64,000 nucleotides of DNA from Niveibacterium terrae (GTDB lineage: Bacteria; Pseudomonadota; Gammaproteobacteria; Burkholderiales; Rhodocyclaceae): positions 3,162,001 to 3,226,000 of the forward strand of contig NZ_CP172404.1 in NCBI RefSeq assembly GCF_048213115.1. Reading direction: 5' to 3'. The translations under genes and the position numbers were made by a program. The notes under the pieces are model-generated. The model saw nothing but the letters and a program-made list of their open reading frames with translations. It was not told the DNA's origin and did no database searches. Every line of letters begins with the position of its first letter. Position 1 is the first letter of the stretch. This document shows positions 1 through 8,716 of this stretch, piece after piece.

Positions 1-730
1 CATCGGCCGGACCGGTGATTCCGCTCTCGCAGACAACGATGCGATCTTCGGGAATCCGTTCGAGCTGGGACAGGGTCGTTTCCAGATCGACCTTGAAAGT
101 GCGCAGATTGCGGTTGTTGATGCCGATCAACGGGGTCGAGAGCTTCAGCGCGAGCGCGAGCTCGGCCGCATCGTGCGATTCAACGAGCACTGCCATGCCC
201 AGATCGAGAGCGATCGCCTCGAGTTCGAGCAGCGTGGCCAGCGCTTTCTCCGCCACCGCGGCCGAGACGACACCCTCGGGCGGCAGGAAAGCCGCGACGA
301 TCAGCAGGATGCAATCCGCATCCATCGCCCTCGCTTCGAAGATCTGATAGGCGTCGACGATGAAGTCCTTGCGCAGGACCGGCAGGCGACACGCGGCACG
401 CGCTTCCCTGAGGTAATCGGCCGAGCCCTGGAAATACTGGCTATCGGTCAGCACCGACAGGCAGGCCGCACCGCCCCGCTCGTAGGAGTCGGCGATTGCG
501 GCCGGCGAGAAATCCTCGCGGATCACGCCTTTCGACGGGCTGGCTCTCTTGACTTCGGCGATCACGCCCGACTTGCCGGCTGCGATCTTCTCGCGGATCG
601 CACCGACAAAGTCGCGCACGGGCGCGCCCGCGCGGGCGCGTTTGACGATCGCCTCGCGCGAGACGCTCTGCTCGGCGATCGCAATTTCCTCGCGTTTGGT
701 CGCGAGGATCTTCTGCAGGATGTCACTCAT
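1..730 (-). CDS. trpC: Indole-3-glycerol phosphate synthase, 3' end missing
   Basis: TrpC closes the indole ring by converting 1-(2-carboxyphenylamino)-1-deoxyribulose 5-phosphate to indole-3-glycerol phosphate in tryptophan synthesis. The first 243 codons are visible and the C-terminus lies beyond the window start. The protein opens MSDILQKILATKREEI and carries the family signature EVKRASPSKG with the catalytic lysine, followed by the barrel strands containing LRKDFIVD and IGINNRNL. The ATG at 730 sits one base before the trpD stop, so it is translated directly after trpD in the trpEGDC run. Assignment is secure; only the end is unseen. Confidence 0.96.
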   Translation of the reverse strand, partial: MSDILQKILATKREEIAIAEQSVSREAIVKRARAGAPVRDFVGAIREKIAAGKSGVIAEVKRASPSKGVIREDFSPAAIADSYERGGAACLSVLTDSQYFQGSADYLREARAACRLPVLRKDFIVDAYQIFEARAMDADCILLIVAAFLPPEGVVSAAVAEKALATLLELEAIALDLGMAVLVESHDAAELALALKLSTPLIGINNRNLRTFKVDLETTLSQLERIPEDRIVVCESGITGPAD

Positions 731-1756
731 TTATTTGAACTGTCCGGTGAATCTGACCAGCTCGTCAAGCTTGGCACGCGCCGCGCCGCTGGCGATGACT
801 TCAAGCGCACGCGCGACTCCGCTCTCCAGCGTGTCGGCATTACCTCCGACGTAGAGACTGGCGCCGGCGTTGAAGGCCACGATGTCGCGGGCCGCCGCGT
901 TGCTGCCGTCGAGCGCGGCGAGCAGCAGGGCCCGCGAGTCCTCGACCGTATCCGCGCGCACGGCTGAGGCCGGATGCAGGGCAAGGCCGACATCTTCGGG
1001 GCTCAAGCGGTACTCGCGCACCACCCCGTCCCGCAACTCGCCGACCAGAGTCGGTGCCGAGATCGAAAGCTCGTCAAGACCGTCGAGGCCGTGCACGATC
1101 AACGCGTTGCGGCTACCCAGACGCTGCAGCACCCGGGCCTGGATGCCGACCAGATCGGGGTGAAAGACGCCCATGACCTGGTTGGCGGCTCCGGCCGGGT
1201 TGGTCAGCGGCCCCAGGATGTTGAACATCGTCCGCACGCCCAGCTCACGCCGGACGGCTCCGGCGTGGCGCATCGCGCTGTTGAAATTGGGCGCGAACAT
1301 GAAGCCCAGCCCGATCTCGTCGATAGCCGCACCGACCTGCTCGGGCGTCAGCGCGAGGTGCACGCCCAGCGATTCGAGCGCATCGGCCGACCCCGAACAG
1401 GACGAGACCGCGCGTCCGCCGTGCTTCGCGACCTTGGCACCCGCGGCGGCGGCGACGAACATCGCGGTCGTCGAGATGTTGAAGGTATGGGCTCCGTCTC
1501 CCCCCGTGCCACAGGTGTCGACGAGCAGCGAACGGTCGGTCGCGAGCGGCACTTTCGTGCCCAGCTCGCGCATCACCAGCGCGGCGCCGGTGATCTCGCC
1601 AATCGTCTCCTTCTTGACCCGCAGACCGATCAGGATGCCGGAGATCAAGGTCGGGCTCATCTGCCCTGACATGATCTGCCGCATCAGGTCGATCATCTCC
1701 TCCTGAAAGATCTCGCGGTGTTCGATGACGCGTTGCAATGCCTCTTGGGGGTTCAT
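731..1756 (-). CDS. trpD: Anthranilate phosphoribosyltransferase
   Basis: TrpD transfers phosphoribose from PRPP to anthranilate, the second dedicated step of tryptophan synthesis. The 341-residue length is normal for the family. The N-terminal helical domain is followed by the PRPP-binding GTGGDG motif near residue 83, the glycine-rich KHGGRAVSSCSGSADALE stretch, and the NILGPLTNPA segment near residue 180. Its ATG overlaps the trpG stop by four bases (ATGA), so translation is probably coupled. Its stop is adjacent to trpC. Confidence 0.98.
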   Translation of the reverse strand: MNPQEALQRVIEHREIFQEEMIDLMRQIMSGQMSPTLISGILIGLRVKKETIGEITGAALVMRELGTKVPLATDRSLLVDTCGTGGDGAHTFNISTTAMFVAAAAGAKVAKHGGRAVSSCSGSADALESLGVHLALTPEQVGAAIDEIGLGFMFAPNFNSAMRHAGAVRRELGVRTMFNILGPLTNPAGAANQVMGVFHPDLVGIQARVLQRLGSRNALIVHGLDGLDELSISAPTLVGELRDGVVREYRLSPEDVGLALHPASAVRADTVEDSRALLLAALDGSNAAARDIVAFNAGASLYVGGNADTLESGVARALEVIASGAARAKLDELVRFTGQFK

Positions 1757-2331
1757 CGCCCATCCTTTCGCTGGTCCAGGAAGTTCTTCAGCAGTTGATG
1801 CCCCCCTTCGGTCAGGATGGACTCGGGGTGGAACTGAACGCCTTCGATTGCCAGAGTCTTGTGGCGAACGCCCATGATCTCGCCGTCATCGGTCCAGGCC
1901 GTCACCTGCAGGCAATCGGGAAGACTCGCGCGCTCGATCGCCAGCGAATGGTAGCGCGTCGCGGTGAAGGGATTGGGCAGGCCACGGAAGACGCCGGCGT
2001 CGAGGTGATGGATCGGCGAAGTCTTGCCGTGCATCAGACGCTGCGCGTGGACGATCTTGCCGCCAAAGGCCGCACCGATGGACTGGTGGCCCAGGCAGAC
2101 GCCGAGGATGGGCAGCTTGCCGGCGAAATGGCGGATCGCTTCGACCGAGATGCCCGCTTCGGCAGGCGTGCAGGGGCCGGGCGAGACGACCAGGTGATCG
2201 GGGTGCAGCGCTTCGATCTGCTCGATCGTGATCTGGTCGTTGCGGTGCACGCGCACGTCGGCGCCGAGCTCGCCGAAGTACTGGACGAGGTTGTAGGTGA
2301 AACTGTCGTAATTGTCGATCATCAGCAGCAT
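1753..2331 (-). CDS. trpG: Anthranilate synthase glutamine amidotransferase component
   Basis: TrpG supplies ammonia from glutamine to TrpE for anthranilate formation; the same class I amidotransferase can double as PabA for folate synthesis. The 192-residue protein begins MLLMIDNYDSFTYNLVQYF, has the oxyanion SPGPCTPAEAGIS segment, the nucleophile elbow GVCLGHQSIGAAFGG with Cys near residue 79, and the HPESILT motif with the catalytic His and Glu near the C-terminus. It lies 10 bases after trpE and overlaps trpD by four bases, consistent with one transcript. Confidence 0.97.
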   Translation of the reverse strand: MLLMIDNYDSFTYNLVQYFGELGADVRVHRNDQITIEQIEALHPDHLVVSPGPCTPAEAGISVEAIRHFAGKLPILGVCLGHQSIGAAFGGKIVHAQRLMHGKTSPIHHLDAGVFRGLPNPFTATRYHSLAIERASLPDCLQVTAWTDDGEIMGVRHKTLAIEGVQFHPESILTEGGHQLLKNFLDQRKDGR

Positions 2332-2341
2332 GGCGAAATCC

Positions 2342-3829
2342 TCAGTTGAGCGGGGTGTCGAGGCCTTGTTCGGCCATCCGGGCGGCGGTCAGCACCGCCC
2401 TTGCCTTGTTGAGGGTTTCCTGCCATTCCGCTTCCGGGTTCGAGTCGGCAACGATGCCGGCTCCCGCCTGAACGAAGAGCCGCCCGTCCTTGATCAGCGC
2501 GGTACGGATCGCGATCGCGACGTCCATGTCGCCGTCGAAACCGATGCAACCGACCGCGCCCGCGTAGACGCCGCGTTTGCCCGTTTCGAGCTCGTCGATG
2601 ATCTGCATCGCCCGCACCTTCGGCGCGCCGGAAACCGTCCCGGCCGGGAAGGTCGCGCGCAACACCGCGAGCGCCGCCGCCCGCCGGTCTTCGTCGGGCT
2701 TGATCTGGCCTTCGACGTTGGAGACCAGATGCATCACATGCGAGTAACGCTCGACGACGAACTTCTCGGTGACCTTGACCGAGCCGATCTGCGCGACGTG
2801 ACCGACGTCGTTGCGACCGAGATCGAGCAGCTGCAGATGCTCGGCCCTCTCCTTCTCGTCGGCGACGAGCTCACGCTCGAGCGCGAGATCCTCTTCCGGA
2901 GTCGCGCCCCGCTTGCGGGTCCCGGCGATCGGCCGCACCGTGACGGTCCCGTCCTCGAGCTTGACCAGGATCTCGGGCGAAGCGCCGACGATCTGGAAAT
3001 CCTCGAAATTGAACAGGAACATGTAGGGACTGGGATTCAGCGCCCTCAGGCTCCGGTAGAGCGCCAGGGGCGAGGCCGCGAAAGGCTTGCTCATCCGCTG
3101 CGAGAGCACGACCTGCATGATGTCGCCGTCGAGGATGTACTGCTTCGCGCGGACCACCGCATCCTTGTAGGCCTGCTCACCGCTGTCCGAGACCGCGGGA
3201 ACGGATTCGCCACGGGTGTCGGCCGGAATCGCGACCGGTTTGCGCAGCTTCGCAAGCAAAGTCTTCAGACGCTTCTGGGCGCGCTTGTAGGCGCCGGGAA
3301 CTTCCGGCTCCGCGTAGACGACCAGAGTCAGCTTGCCCGACAGGTTGTCGACAACCGCAAGCTCTTCGGAGAGGAGCAGCGCGATGTCCGGAATTCCCTG
3401 GTCATCCTTGGGCTCGTGGCGGGCGAGTTTGGGTTCGATGTAGCGGACCGTGTCGTAGCCGAAGGAGCCGACCAGACCGCCGCAGTAGCGCGGCAGGCCG
3501 TCGCGCGGCGGAACCTTGATGCGCTGCATGAACTCGCCGATGAAGGTCAGCGGGTCGCCGTAATCGCGGCGCTCGACCAGGCGATCGTTGCTGAGCAGCA
3601 GCACGGTGCGCCCATACACTTCGATCCGCGTGTTCGCACGCAGGCCGATGATCGAATAGCGCCCGAAGCGCTCGCCGCCGTGCACCGATTCGAGCAGATA
3701 GGTGTTCGGCTCGTTGGCGAGCTTGAGGTAGATCGAGAGGGGGGTATCGAGATCGGCGAAAGTCTCGAGGGTCAGCGGAATACGGTTGTATCCCTGTTCC
3801 GCGAGAGCAAGGAATTGTTCTTCTGTCAT
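2342..3829 (-). CDS. trpE: Anthranilate synthase component I
   Basis: TrpE converts chorismate plus ammonia (delivered by TrpG) to anthranilate. The chosen start gives 495 residues and opens MTEEQFLALAEQGYNRIPLT. An in-frame opening extends to 3946, but the extra 39 residues do not look like the family, and GGAG lies five bases before the second of two consecutive ATGs. The LLESVHGGE motif, part of the tryptophan feedback site, is present near residue 45. The chorismate-binding half contains GLVGSFGYD, PSPYMFL, RPIAGTRKRG and LGRNDVGHV. It heads trpEGDC. Confidence 0.96.
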   Translation of the reverse strand: MTEEQFLALAEQGYNRIPLTLETFADLDTPLSIYLKLANEPNTYLLESVHGGERFGRYSIIGLRANTRIEVYGRTVLLLSNDRLVERRDYGDPLTFIGEFMQRIKVPPRDGLPRYCGGLVGSFGYDTVRYIEPKLARHEPKDDQGIPDIALLLSEELAVVDNLSGKLTLVVYAEPEVPGAYKRAQKRLKTLLAKLRKPVAIPADTRGESVPAVSDSGEQAYKDAVVRAKQYILDGDIMQVVLSQRMSKPFAASPLALYRSLRALNPSPYMFLFNFEDFQIVGASPEILVKLEDGTVTVRPIAGTRKRGATPEEDLALERELVADEKERAEHLQLLDLGRNDVGHVAQIGSVKVTEKFVVERYSHVMHLVSNVEGQIKPDEDRRAAALAVLRATFPAGTVSGAPKVRAMQIIDELETGKRGVYAGAVGCIGFDGDMDVAIAIRTALIKDGRLFVQAGAGIVADSNPEAEWQETLNKARAVLTAARMAEQGLDTPLN

Positions 3830-4048
3830 CATGACTCCGAAGGGTTCGGCACCCAGACCGGGCTGAGGTGCCGGCACTGCCTGTGATCGAGGCGCGGTTT
3901 GGCCGCGCTGAAGGGGAGACGCGCTCCCTGACGCATCATTCGACACGCCACGAGTACCCGACGCGCAGCCATCGTGCGGCGGCGCGGGACGGGGAATACT
4001 CCTTTTCGATCGAGAGGTTCTCGCAGGTCATGAGTGTGAAGGCCTCGC
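3830..4048 (-). promoter_or_regulatory. trpE leader region
   Basis: This 219-base stretch separates gph from trpE. On the minus strand it contains AAAAGGAG near 4002-4009 and an open reading frame starting ATGGCTGCGCGT near 3972. That frame runs 47 codons and ends in a TGA that overlaps the trpE start codons, but it has only one Trp codon and no Trp-Trp run. I see no clear U-tailed terminator, so classical attenuation is not supported; the frame could be a translational coupler or chance. Confidence 0.3.
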
Positions 4049-4738
4049 TCAGGATCGGCCAACGAGGCTCTTCAAGGCGGGGAAGTTCGATACTAACCCG
4101 TCGCATTCGATGCTGTCCACGCCGCGCCCTTCGCTGTAGCCATAGGTCAGCAGCAGCACCGGGATGCCGGCGGCCTGGGCCGCCGTCGCATCGTTGGCCG
4201 AGTCGCCGACCATCAGAGTGCGCGCCGGCGCGACACCGAGAACCTCACAGGCATGCAGCAGAGGCTCGGGAGAAGGTTTCCTGACCGCCAGCGTGTCGCC
4301 GCTGACGACGCAGCCGAAGAAGGACGCGAGGCCCATCTTTTCGAGCAGCGGAGCGGTGAAATCGGCCGCCTTGTTCGTGACGCAGGCCATGCGGATGCCC
4401 TGGCGCGCGAACTCGGCGAGCGTCTCTTCGACGCCTTCGTACATCCGCGTCGACTGACCATTGACGGCCGCATAGTGGCGGTTGAAGACGGGCAAGGCCC
4501 GCCGCGGCAGATCCGGATCGACCTCGGGCCGGCCATCGCACAGGCAACGGATAACCAGGTTCTGGATGCCCTTGCCGACGAAGCGCGTCACCTCTTCGAT
4601 GCTGCGCGCCGGCTGGCCGAGCTCTTCGAGCATCCGGCGCGCCGCCTCATACAGATCGGGGATCGTGTCGAGCAGGGTTCCATCCAGGTCGAACAGCAGC
4701 GCGTCGACATCGAACTTCAGTTTCATGGCTTTCCTCAT
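4049..4738 (-). CDS. gph: Phosphoglycolate phosphatase (HAD family)
   Basis: Gph dephosphorylates 2-phosphoglycolate formed during DNA repair and oxygenase side reactions. The 229-residue protein carries HAD motif I FDLDGTLLDT (nucleophile Asp), motif II CVTNKAA, and motif III/IV in KPSPEPLLHACE and MVGDSANDATAAQAAG. I start it at the ATG of MRKAMKLKF at 4738, which overlaps the rpe stop by four bases; MKLKFDVD at 4726 is the alternative. The rpe-gph-trpE order is common in proteobacteria. Substrate specificity within HAD phosphatases is inferred from this neighbourhood. Confidence 0.93.
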   Translation of the reverse strand: MRKAMKLKFDVDALLFDLDGTLLDTIPDLYEAARRMLEELGQPARSIEEVTRFVGKGIQNLVIRCLCDGRPEVDPDLPRRALPVFNRHYAAVNGQSTRMYEGVEETLAEFARQGIRMACVTNKAADFTAPLLEKMGLASFFGCVVSGDTLAVRKPSPEPLLHACEVLGVAPARTLMVGDSANDATAAQAAGIPVLLLTYGYSEGRGVDSIECDGLVSNFPALKSLVGRS

Positions 4739-5427
4739 ACTTTCGCGAGTTCGGCGCGCAGAGCCGCGATCACCGAATCGTAGCGGTGGGGATCTTCGTC
4801 CCGACCCGCGCCGAAGACGGCAGACCCGGCAACAAAAGTGTCGGCTCCGGCCCGCGCGATCTCGGCGATGTTGTCGATCTTGACGCCGCCATCGACCTCG
4901 ACGCGGATTTCCTTCCCGGTCTCGCGCTCCCACGCATCGACGCGGGCACGCAGAGCCCCGAGCTTGGTCAGCGTCTCGGGGATGAACTTCTGTCCACCAA
5001 AGCCCGGGTTCACCGACATCAGCATCACGACGTCGATCTTGTCCATCACATGATCGAGCCAGCTGAGCGAGCTCGCCGGGTTGAAGACCAGACCGGCCTG
5101 GCAACCGAGCTCGCGAATCAGCGCGAGCGTGCGATCGACGTGGCGGGAGGCTTCCGGGTGGAACGTGATCACGTTCGCTCCGGCCTTCGCGAACATCGGC
5201 ACCAGAGCATCGACCGGCTCGACCATCAGGTGCACGTCTATCGTCGCATCGGTCAGCGGCCTGATCGCCTCGCAGACCAGAGGCCCTATCGTCAGGTTCG
5301 GCACGTAATGGTTGTCCATCACGTCGAAATGGATCCAGTCGGCTCCCGCCGCCAAAACATTGCTCACTTCTTCGCCGAGCTTCGCAAAGTTCGCCGACAG
5401 AAGACTGGGCGCAATCCGGTAACTCAC
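4735..5427 (-). CDS. rpe: Ribulose-phosphate 3-epimerase
   Basis: Rpe interconverts D-ribulose 5-phosphate and D-xylulose 5-phosphate in the pentose phosphate pathway. The 230-residue TIM barrel starts MSYRIAPSLLSANFAKLGEE, with the metal- and substrate-site motifs HFDVMDNHYVPNLTIG, DVHLMVEP, ITFHPEAS, MSVNPGFGGQKFIP and EVDGGV. It is the first gene of the rpe-gph-trp run; its TGA overlaps the gph ATG. Confidence 0.97.
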   Translation of the reverse strand: MSYRIAPSLLSANFAKLGEEVSNVLAAGADWIHFDVMDNHYVPNLTIGPLVCEAIRPLTDATIDVHLMVEPVDALVPMFAKAGANVITFHPEASRHVDRTLALIRELGCQAGLVFNPASSLSWLDHVMDKIDVVMLMSVNPGFGGQKFIPETLTKLGALRARVDAWERETGKEIRVEVDGGVKIDNIAEIARAGADTFVAGSAVFGAGRDEDPHRYDSVIAALRAELAKV

Positions 5428-5569
5428 AACACCCCCAAGGAAAACAGGGCGGAAGGCTCCGCCAGAGCCGCAATTGTCCCATAGCCGGGAGCAGCGGCGT
5501 CACCGCTGAGGCTTTGAGCCCACACCGGGCTTGCCAAAACGCCGCCCGGGCGAGACGGAGAGGAGTGAT

Positions 5570-7384
5570 TCAGACCGGTTCGCCAACCCGGTAGTCGGGA
5601 TGGATGGGCAAGCTCGTCTCGAAGAGCGGACCGAACACGACAGCAATTCCCAGAGCGCGGGCTCCGGCGAACAGCGCGGTCAGCGCCCGGCCATCCTCGG
5701 GACCGGCCGAAGCCAGGCCGGAAACCAGCAGATAGCGCAGACCCGGTTCAGCGAGACAATAGAGCGAAATCTGCTCGGGGCGGGAGAGCCTGAGCGCAAA
5801 TTGCCCCCCTCCGCTGACCAGAGCGCGCAAGGCATCGGGCACGACCGACAGATGCGGCAGCTCAAGCACCAGCGTCGCGCCGCGCTCGCGCATGCGCGTC
5901 AGCGCGCCCTGACAGGCGGCGAGGAAGCGCGGATCGGACAGCGACGAGCGGGCCGGAGCGATCACCCTGAGCCCGGGACCGGGAGAGGATTCGACCGCAG
6001 CGACGAGCTTTTCCAGCATCCAGAGATCCGCCTCCAGAGCCAGATCCGGATCGAGGCTGGACCAGACCGGCATCGCTTCAAGTCCTGTGTCCCCCCGTCT
6101 GAACGCCTGGGCCACCCAAGCCCAATCCTCGCCCCCCTCGGTGCGCAGAGGCAACCAACCCAGCGCGAGCGAGCCGGCCGTCAGCACCTCGCGCCACAGC
6201 CGCTCGACTTCGACTTCGCGCTGAAATTGGGCGTTGAGCCACGCGGAAGCGAAACGGAAGCCCCCGTCGTCCGCCCGCTTCGCGTCATACATCGCCGCGT
6301 CGGCCAGCTCGATCAGCTCGTCTCCTTCTCCGTCGCTAGGGTAGAGCGCAACACCCAGGCTGGCCTTGACGCGCAAAAGATTGCCTTCGAACTCGATGAC
6401 TTCGGCGAGCGCCCCGAGCAGCTTGCGCGCCAGCTCAGCGACGACCAGAGGATCGCCGATGTCCTCGGCGATGATCAGGAACTCGTCCCCGCCCAGCCTG
6501 GCCAGGATGTCGCTCTCGCGCAATCCGCGCTGCAGGCGCTCGGCAACGGCAACCAGAACCCGGTCGCCGACCGCGTGACCGTAGCGGTCGTTGATCGGCT
6601 TGAAATCATCGAGGTCGAGGAACAGCACAGCGAGCATCGTCTGATTGCGGCGCGCCTTGGCCTGAGCCGAGGCCAGTGCCCGCCTGACCCCGGCGCGCGT
6701 CATCAGGCCGGTCAGCTCGTCGGTTCCAACCAGAGAGACAACCCGGGCATGGGCTTCGCTTTGCAGCTCGGCCTGGACCTCCAGATCCTTTCTTGACTGC
6801 GCGAGCAGCACGCTCTGGCGCTGGATGTCGGCGCGCAGCCGCAGCGAATGGCGCAGCAAGCCGCCCAACACGATCAGCAGCAGCAAGGCTCCAGCCAGGG
6901 CGAAGCCCAGCCAGGCGGGTTGTCTCGCCCAGGCGAGGCGAAGCGCGGAGATCCGGTCCGATGACTTGTCGCTCAGGGCTGGAGGGCGCGTATAGATGGC
7001 CGCATCGCCAGCGATCAGCCAGATTTCGCGCCCCTGGTTCGCGAAGTCGAGAACCTGATCATCGGGAACGTGCTTTTCGGAACCCTTGTGTACGATGAAG
7101 TTCAGCGCAACCGCCCCTGCCTGGAGCGGAACGTCGAAATAGACGCCGAAGGCATCGGTTCCCGTCGGCGGCAGGGGCATCGCCCAGTCGACCGGAGTCG
7201 CCAGCGAGGGCGCCGCGCCCCAGAGGTGCAGGCCCCAGCCCTCGTAAAGCTTGTCAGCGCGATGGTAGTGGATGCGCGCGACGTCTCCAGGCGACGGCGC
7301 GGCGACAGACGACGCCAGAGCCAGTACGCCGAACATCAGGCCGCAGAAAATAAACAGGATCTTCAAACCCGCTCTCATTCCCAC
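5570..7384 (-). CDS. Membrane diguanylate cyclase with periplasmic pullulanase-type (CBM41-like) module and degenerate EAL domain
   Basis: Predicted to make cyclic di-GMP in response to a periplasmic ligand. Of 604 residues, 1-29 form a signal peptide or anchor. About 35-135 match the PUD/CBM41 alpha-glucan-binding module of pullulanases by eye (IHYHRADKLYEGWGLHLWG, FGVYFDVPL, FIVHKGSEKH, GREIWLIAGDAAIY). A membrane helix lies at about 157-178, then a short linker. The GGDEF domain is intact: DELTGLMTR, LDLDDFKPINDRYGHAVGD, GGDEF at 298-302. RESD at 289-292 fits the inhibitory I-site. Residues about 385-604 look like a phosphodiesterase domain that has lost EAL and the metal ligands. It lies between rpe and argJ with no obvious partner gene. 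Confidence 0.85.
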   Translation of the reverse strand: MGMRAGLKILFIFCGLMFGVLALASSVAAPSPGDVARIHYHRADKLYEGWGLHLWGAAPSLATPVDWAMPLPPTGTDAFGVYFDVPLQAGAVALNFIVHKGSEKHVPDDQVLDFANQGREIWLIAGDAAIYTRPPALSDKSSDRISALRLAWARQPAWLGFALAGALLLLIVLGGLLRHSLRLRADIQRQSVLLAQSRKDLEVQAELQSEAHARVVSLVGTDELTGLMTRAGVRRALASAQAKARRNQTMLAVLFLDLDDFKPINDRYGHAVGDRVLVAVAERLQRGLRESDILARLGGDEFLIIAEDIGDPLVVAELARKLLGALAEVIEFEGNLLRVKASLGVALYPSDGEGDELIELADAAMYDAKRADDGGFRFASAWLNAQFQREVEVERLWREVLTAGSLALGWLPLRTEGGEDWAWVAQAFRRGDTGLEAMPVWSSLDPDLALEADLWMLEKLVAAVESSPGPGLRVIAPARSSLSDPRFLAACQGALTRMRERGATLVLELPHLSVVPDALRALVSGGGQFALRLSRPEQISLYCLAEPGLRYLLVSGLASAGPEDGRALTALFAGARALGIAVVFGPLFETSLPIHPDYRVGEPV

Positions 7385-7419
7385 CTCCGCCCGGTGCTCG
7401 GCCCGGAATACTGACCCGA

Positions 7420-8661
7420 TCAGCTGCGATAATCGGCGTTGATCTTCACATAGTCGTACGAAAAATCACAGGTCCAGACCGTCGCCGCCGCCACACCGCG
7501 GCCAAGTGCGATGCGCACCGAGATCTCTTCGGCCTGCATGATCCGGGAACCGGCTTCTTCAACATAGGAAGAAGCCCGCCCGCCCTGCTCAGCGACCAGC
7601 ACTTCCTCGCCGCGGCTGCCCAGCCAGACCTTGAGCTTCGCAACATCGAGGTCCTCGATGCCCGCGTAACCGATCGCAGCGAGGATGCGTCCCAGGTTGG
7701 GATCGGACGCGAAGAAAGCGGTCTTGACCAGAGGCGAATGCGCGACCGCATAAGCGACCTTGCGGCATTCGGCGCGATCCGCCCCGCCTTCGACGACGAC
7801 GCTGATGAACTTCGTTGCGCCTTCGCCATCGCGGACGATCGCCTGGGCGAGCCAGACCGACATCTCCAGCACCGCTGCACGCAGCGTCGCATAGTCGGCG
7901 CTGGCCGTATCAGTGATCTCGGGCGCACCGCTCGCGCCGCTCGCGATCAGCACGAAGGAGTCGTTCGTCGAGGTGTCACCATCGACAGTGATGCTGTTAA
8001 AGGACTGATCCGCGACTTCGTGCAGCAGCGCATCGAGCAGCTTCTGCGAGATCGCCGCATCGGTCGCGAGAAAGCTCAGCATCGTCGCCATGTTCGGCTT
8101 CATCATGCCCGCGCCCTTCGCGATCCCGGTCAGTGTCACGGTGTGGCCGGCGAGCGAAATCTGCATCGAGCGCGCCTTGGCGACGGTATCGGTGGTCATG
8201 ATCGCGTGCGCGGCGTCGAACCAGGCATCGCTCCTCAGATCGGCGCAGGCGACGGGAAGGCCCGCAACGAGACGCTCGACCGGGAGGTGTTCGAGGATCA
8301 CTCCGGTCGAGAAGGGCAGAACCTGGTCGGCCTCGATTCCCAACTGACTGGCCAGCTCTTCGCAGGTAGTCTGCGCGGCCGCCATGCCCTGCTCACCGGT
8401 GCCGGCGTTCGCGATTCCGGTGTTGATCACGAGCGCCCGGATTCCCTTGCCTGCCGCCAGATGGGCTTTGGAGAGGTGCACCGGCGCGGCGCAGAAGCGG
8501 TTCAGCGTGAAGACGCCGGAAACGTGGCTTCCTTCGGCGAGCGCAATCACGGTCAGATCGCGGCGGTTCGCCTTGCGGATCCCGGCCTCGGCGACCCCGA
8601 GACGAACGCCGGCAACCGGCAACAAATCCGCAGCGAGCGGCGCAGACAGGCGAACAGACAT
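7420..8661 (-). CDS. argJ: Bifunctional ornithine acetyltransferase/N-acetylglutamate synthase
   Basis: ArgJ transfers the acetyl group from N-acetylornithine to glutamate, recycling acetate in arginine synthesis, and may also use acetyl-CoA. It is made as a precursor that cleaves itself before a threonine; the site is visible as KGAGMMKPNMATML near residue 185. Two adjacent ATGs (8664 and 8661) follow GGGAG; the second has the better spacing and gives 413 residues. An upstream in-frame ATG at 8688 has poorer support. argC of the same pathway lies 17 kb away, so the arg genes are dispersed. Confidence 0.95.
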   Translation of the reverse strand: MSVRLSAPLAADLLPVAGVRLGVAEAGIRKANRRDLTVIALAEGSHVSGVFTLNRFCAAPVHLSKAHLAAGKGIRALVINTGIANAGTGEQGMAAAQTTCEELASQLGIEADQVLPFSTGVILEHLPVERLVAGLPVACADLRSDAWFDAAHAIMTTDTVAKARSMQISLAGHTVTLTGIAKGAGMMKPNMATMLSFLATDAAISQKLLDALLHEVADQSFNSITVDGDTSTNDSFVLIASGASGAPEITDTASADYATLRAAVLEMSVWLAQAIVRDGEGATKFISVVVEGGADRAECRKVAYAVAHSPLVKTAFFASDPNLGRILAAIGYAGIEDLDVAKLKVWLGSRGEEVLVAEQGGRASSYVEEAGSRIMQAEEISVRIALGRGVAAATVWTCDFSYDYVKINADYRS

Positions 8662-8716
8662 CATCGACTCCCAGAAAATTATCCGCACCAGGCGGCCAGG
8701 CCGGGATTTTAGCGGA

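Noticed and set aside
4049..5503. One long frame that would fuse gph to an unrelated N-terminus
   Set aside because: The upstream part is the wrong frame of rpe; gph has its own start overlapping the rpe stop.
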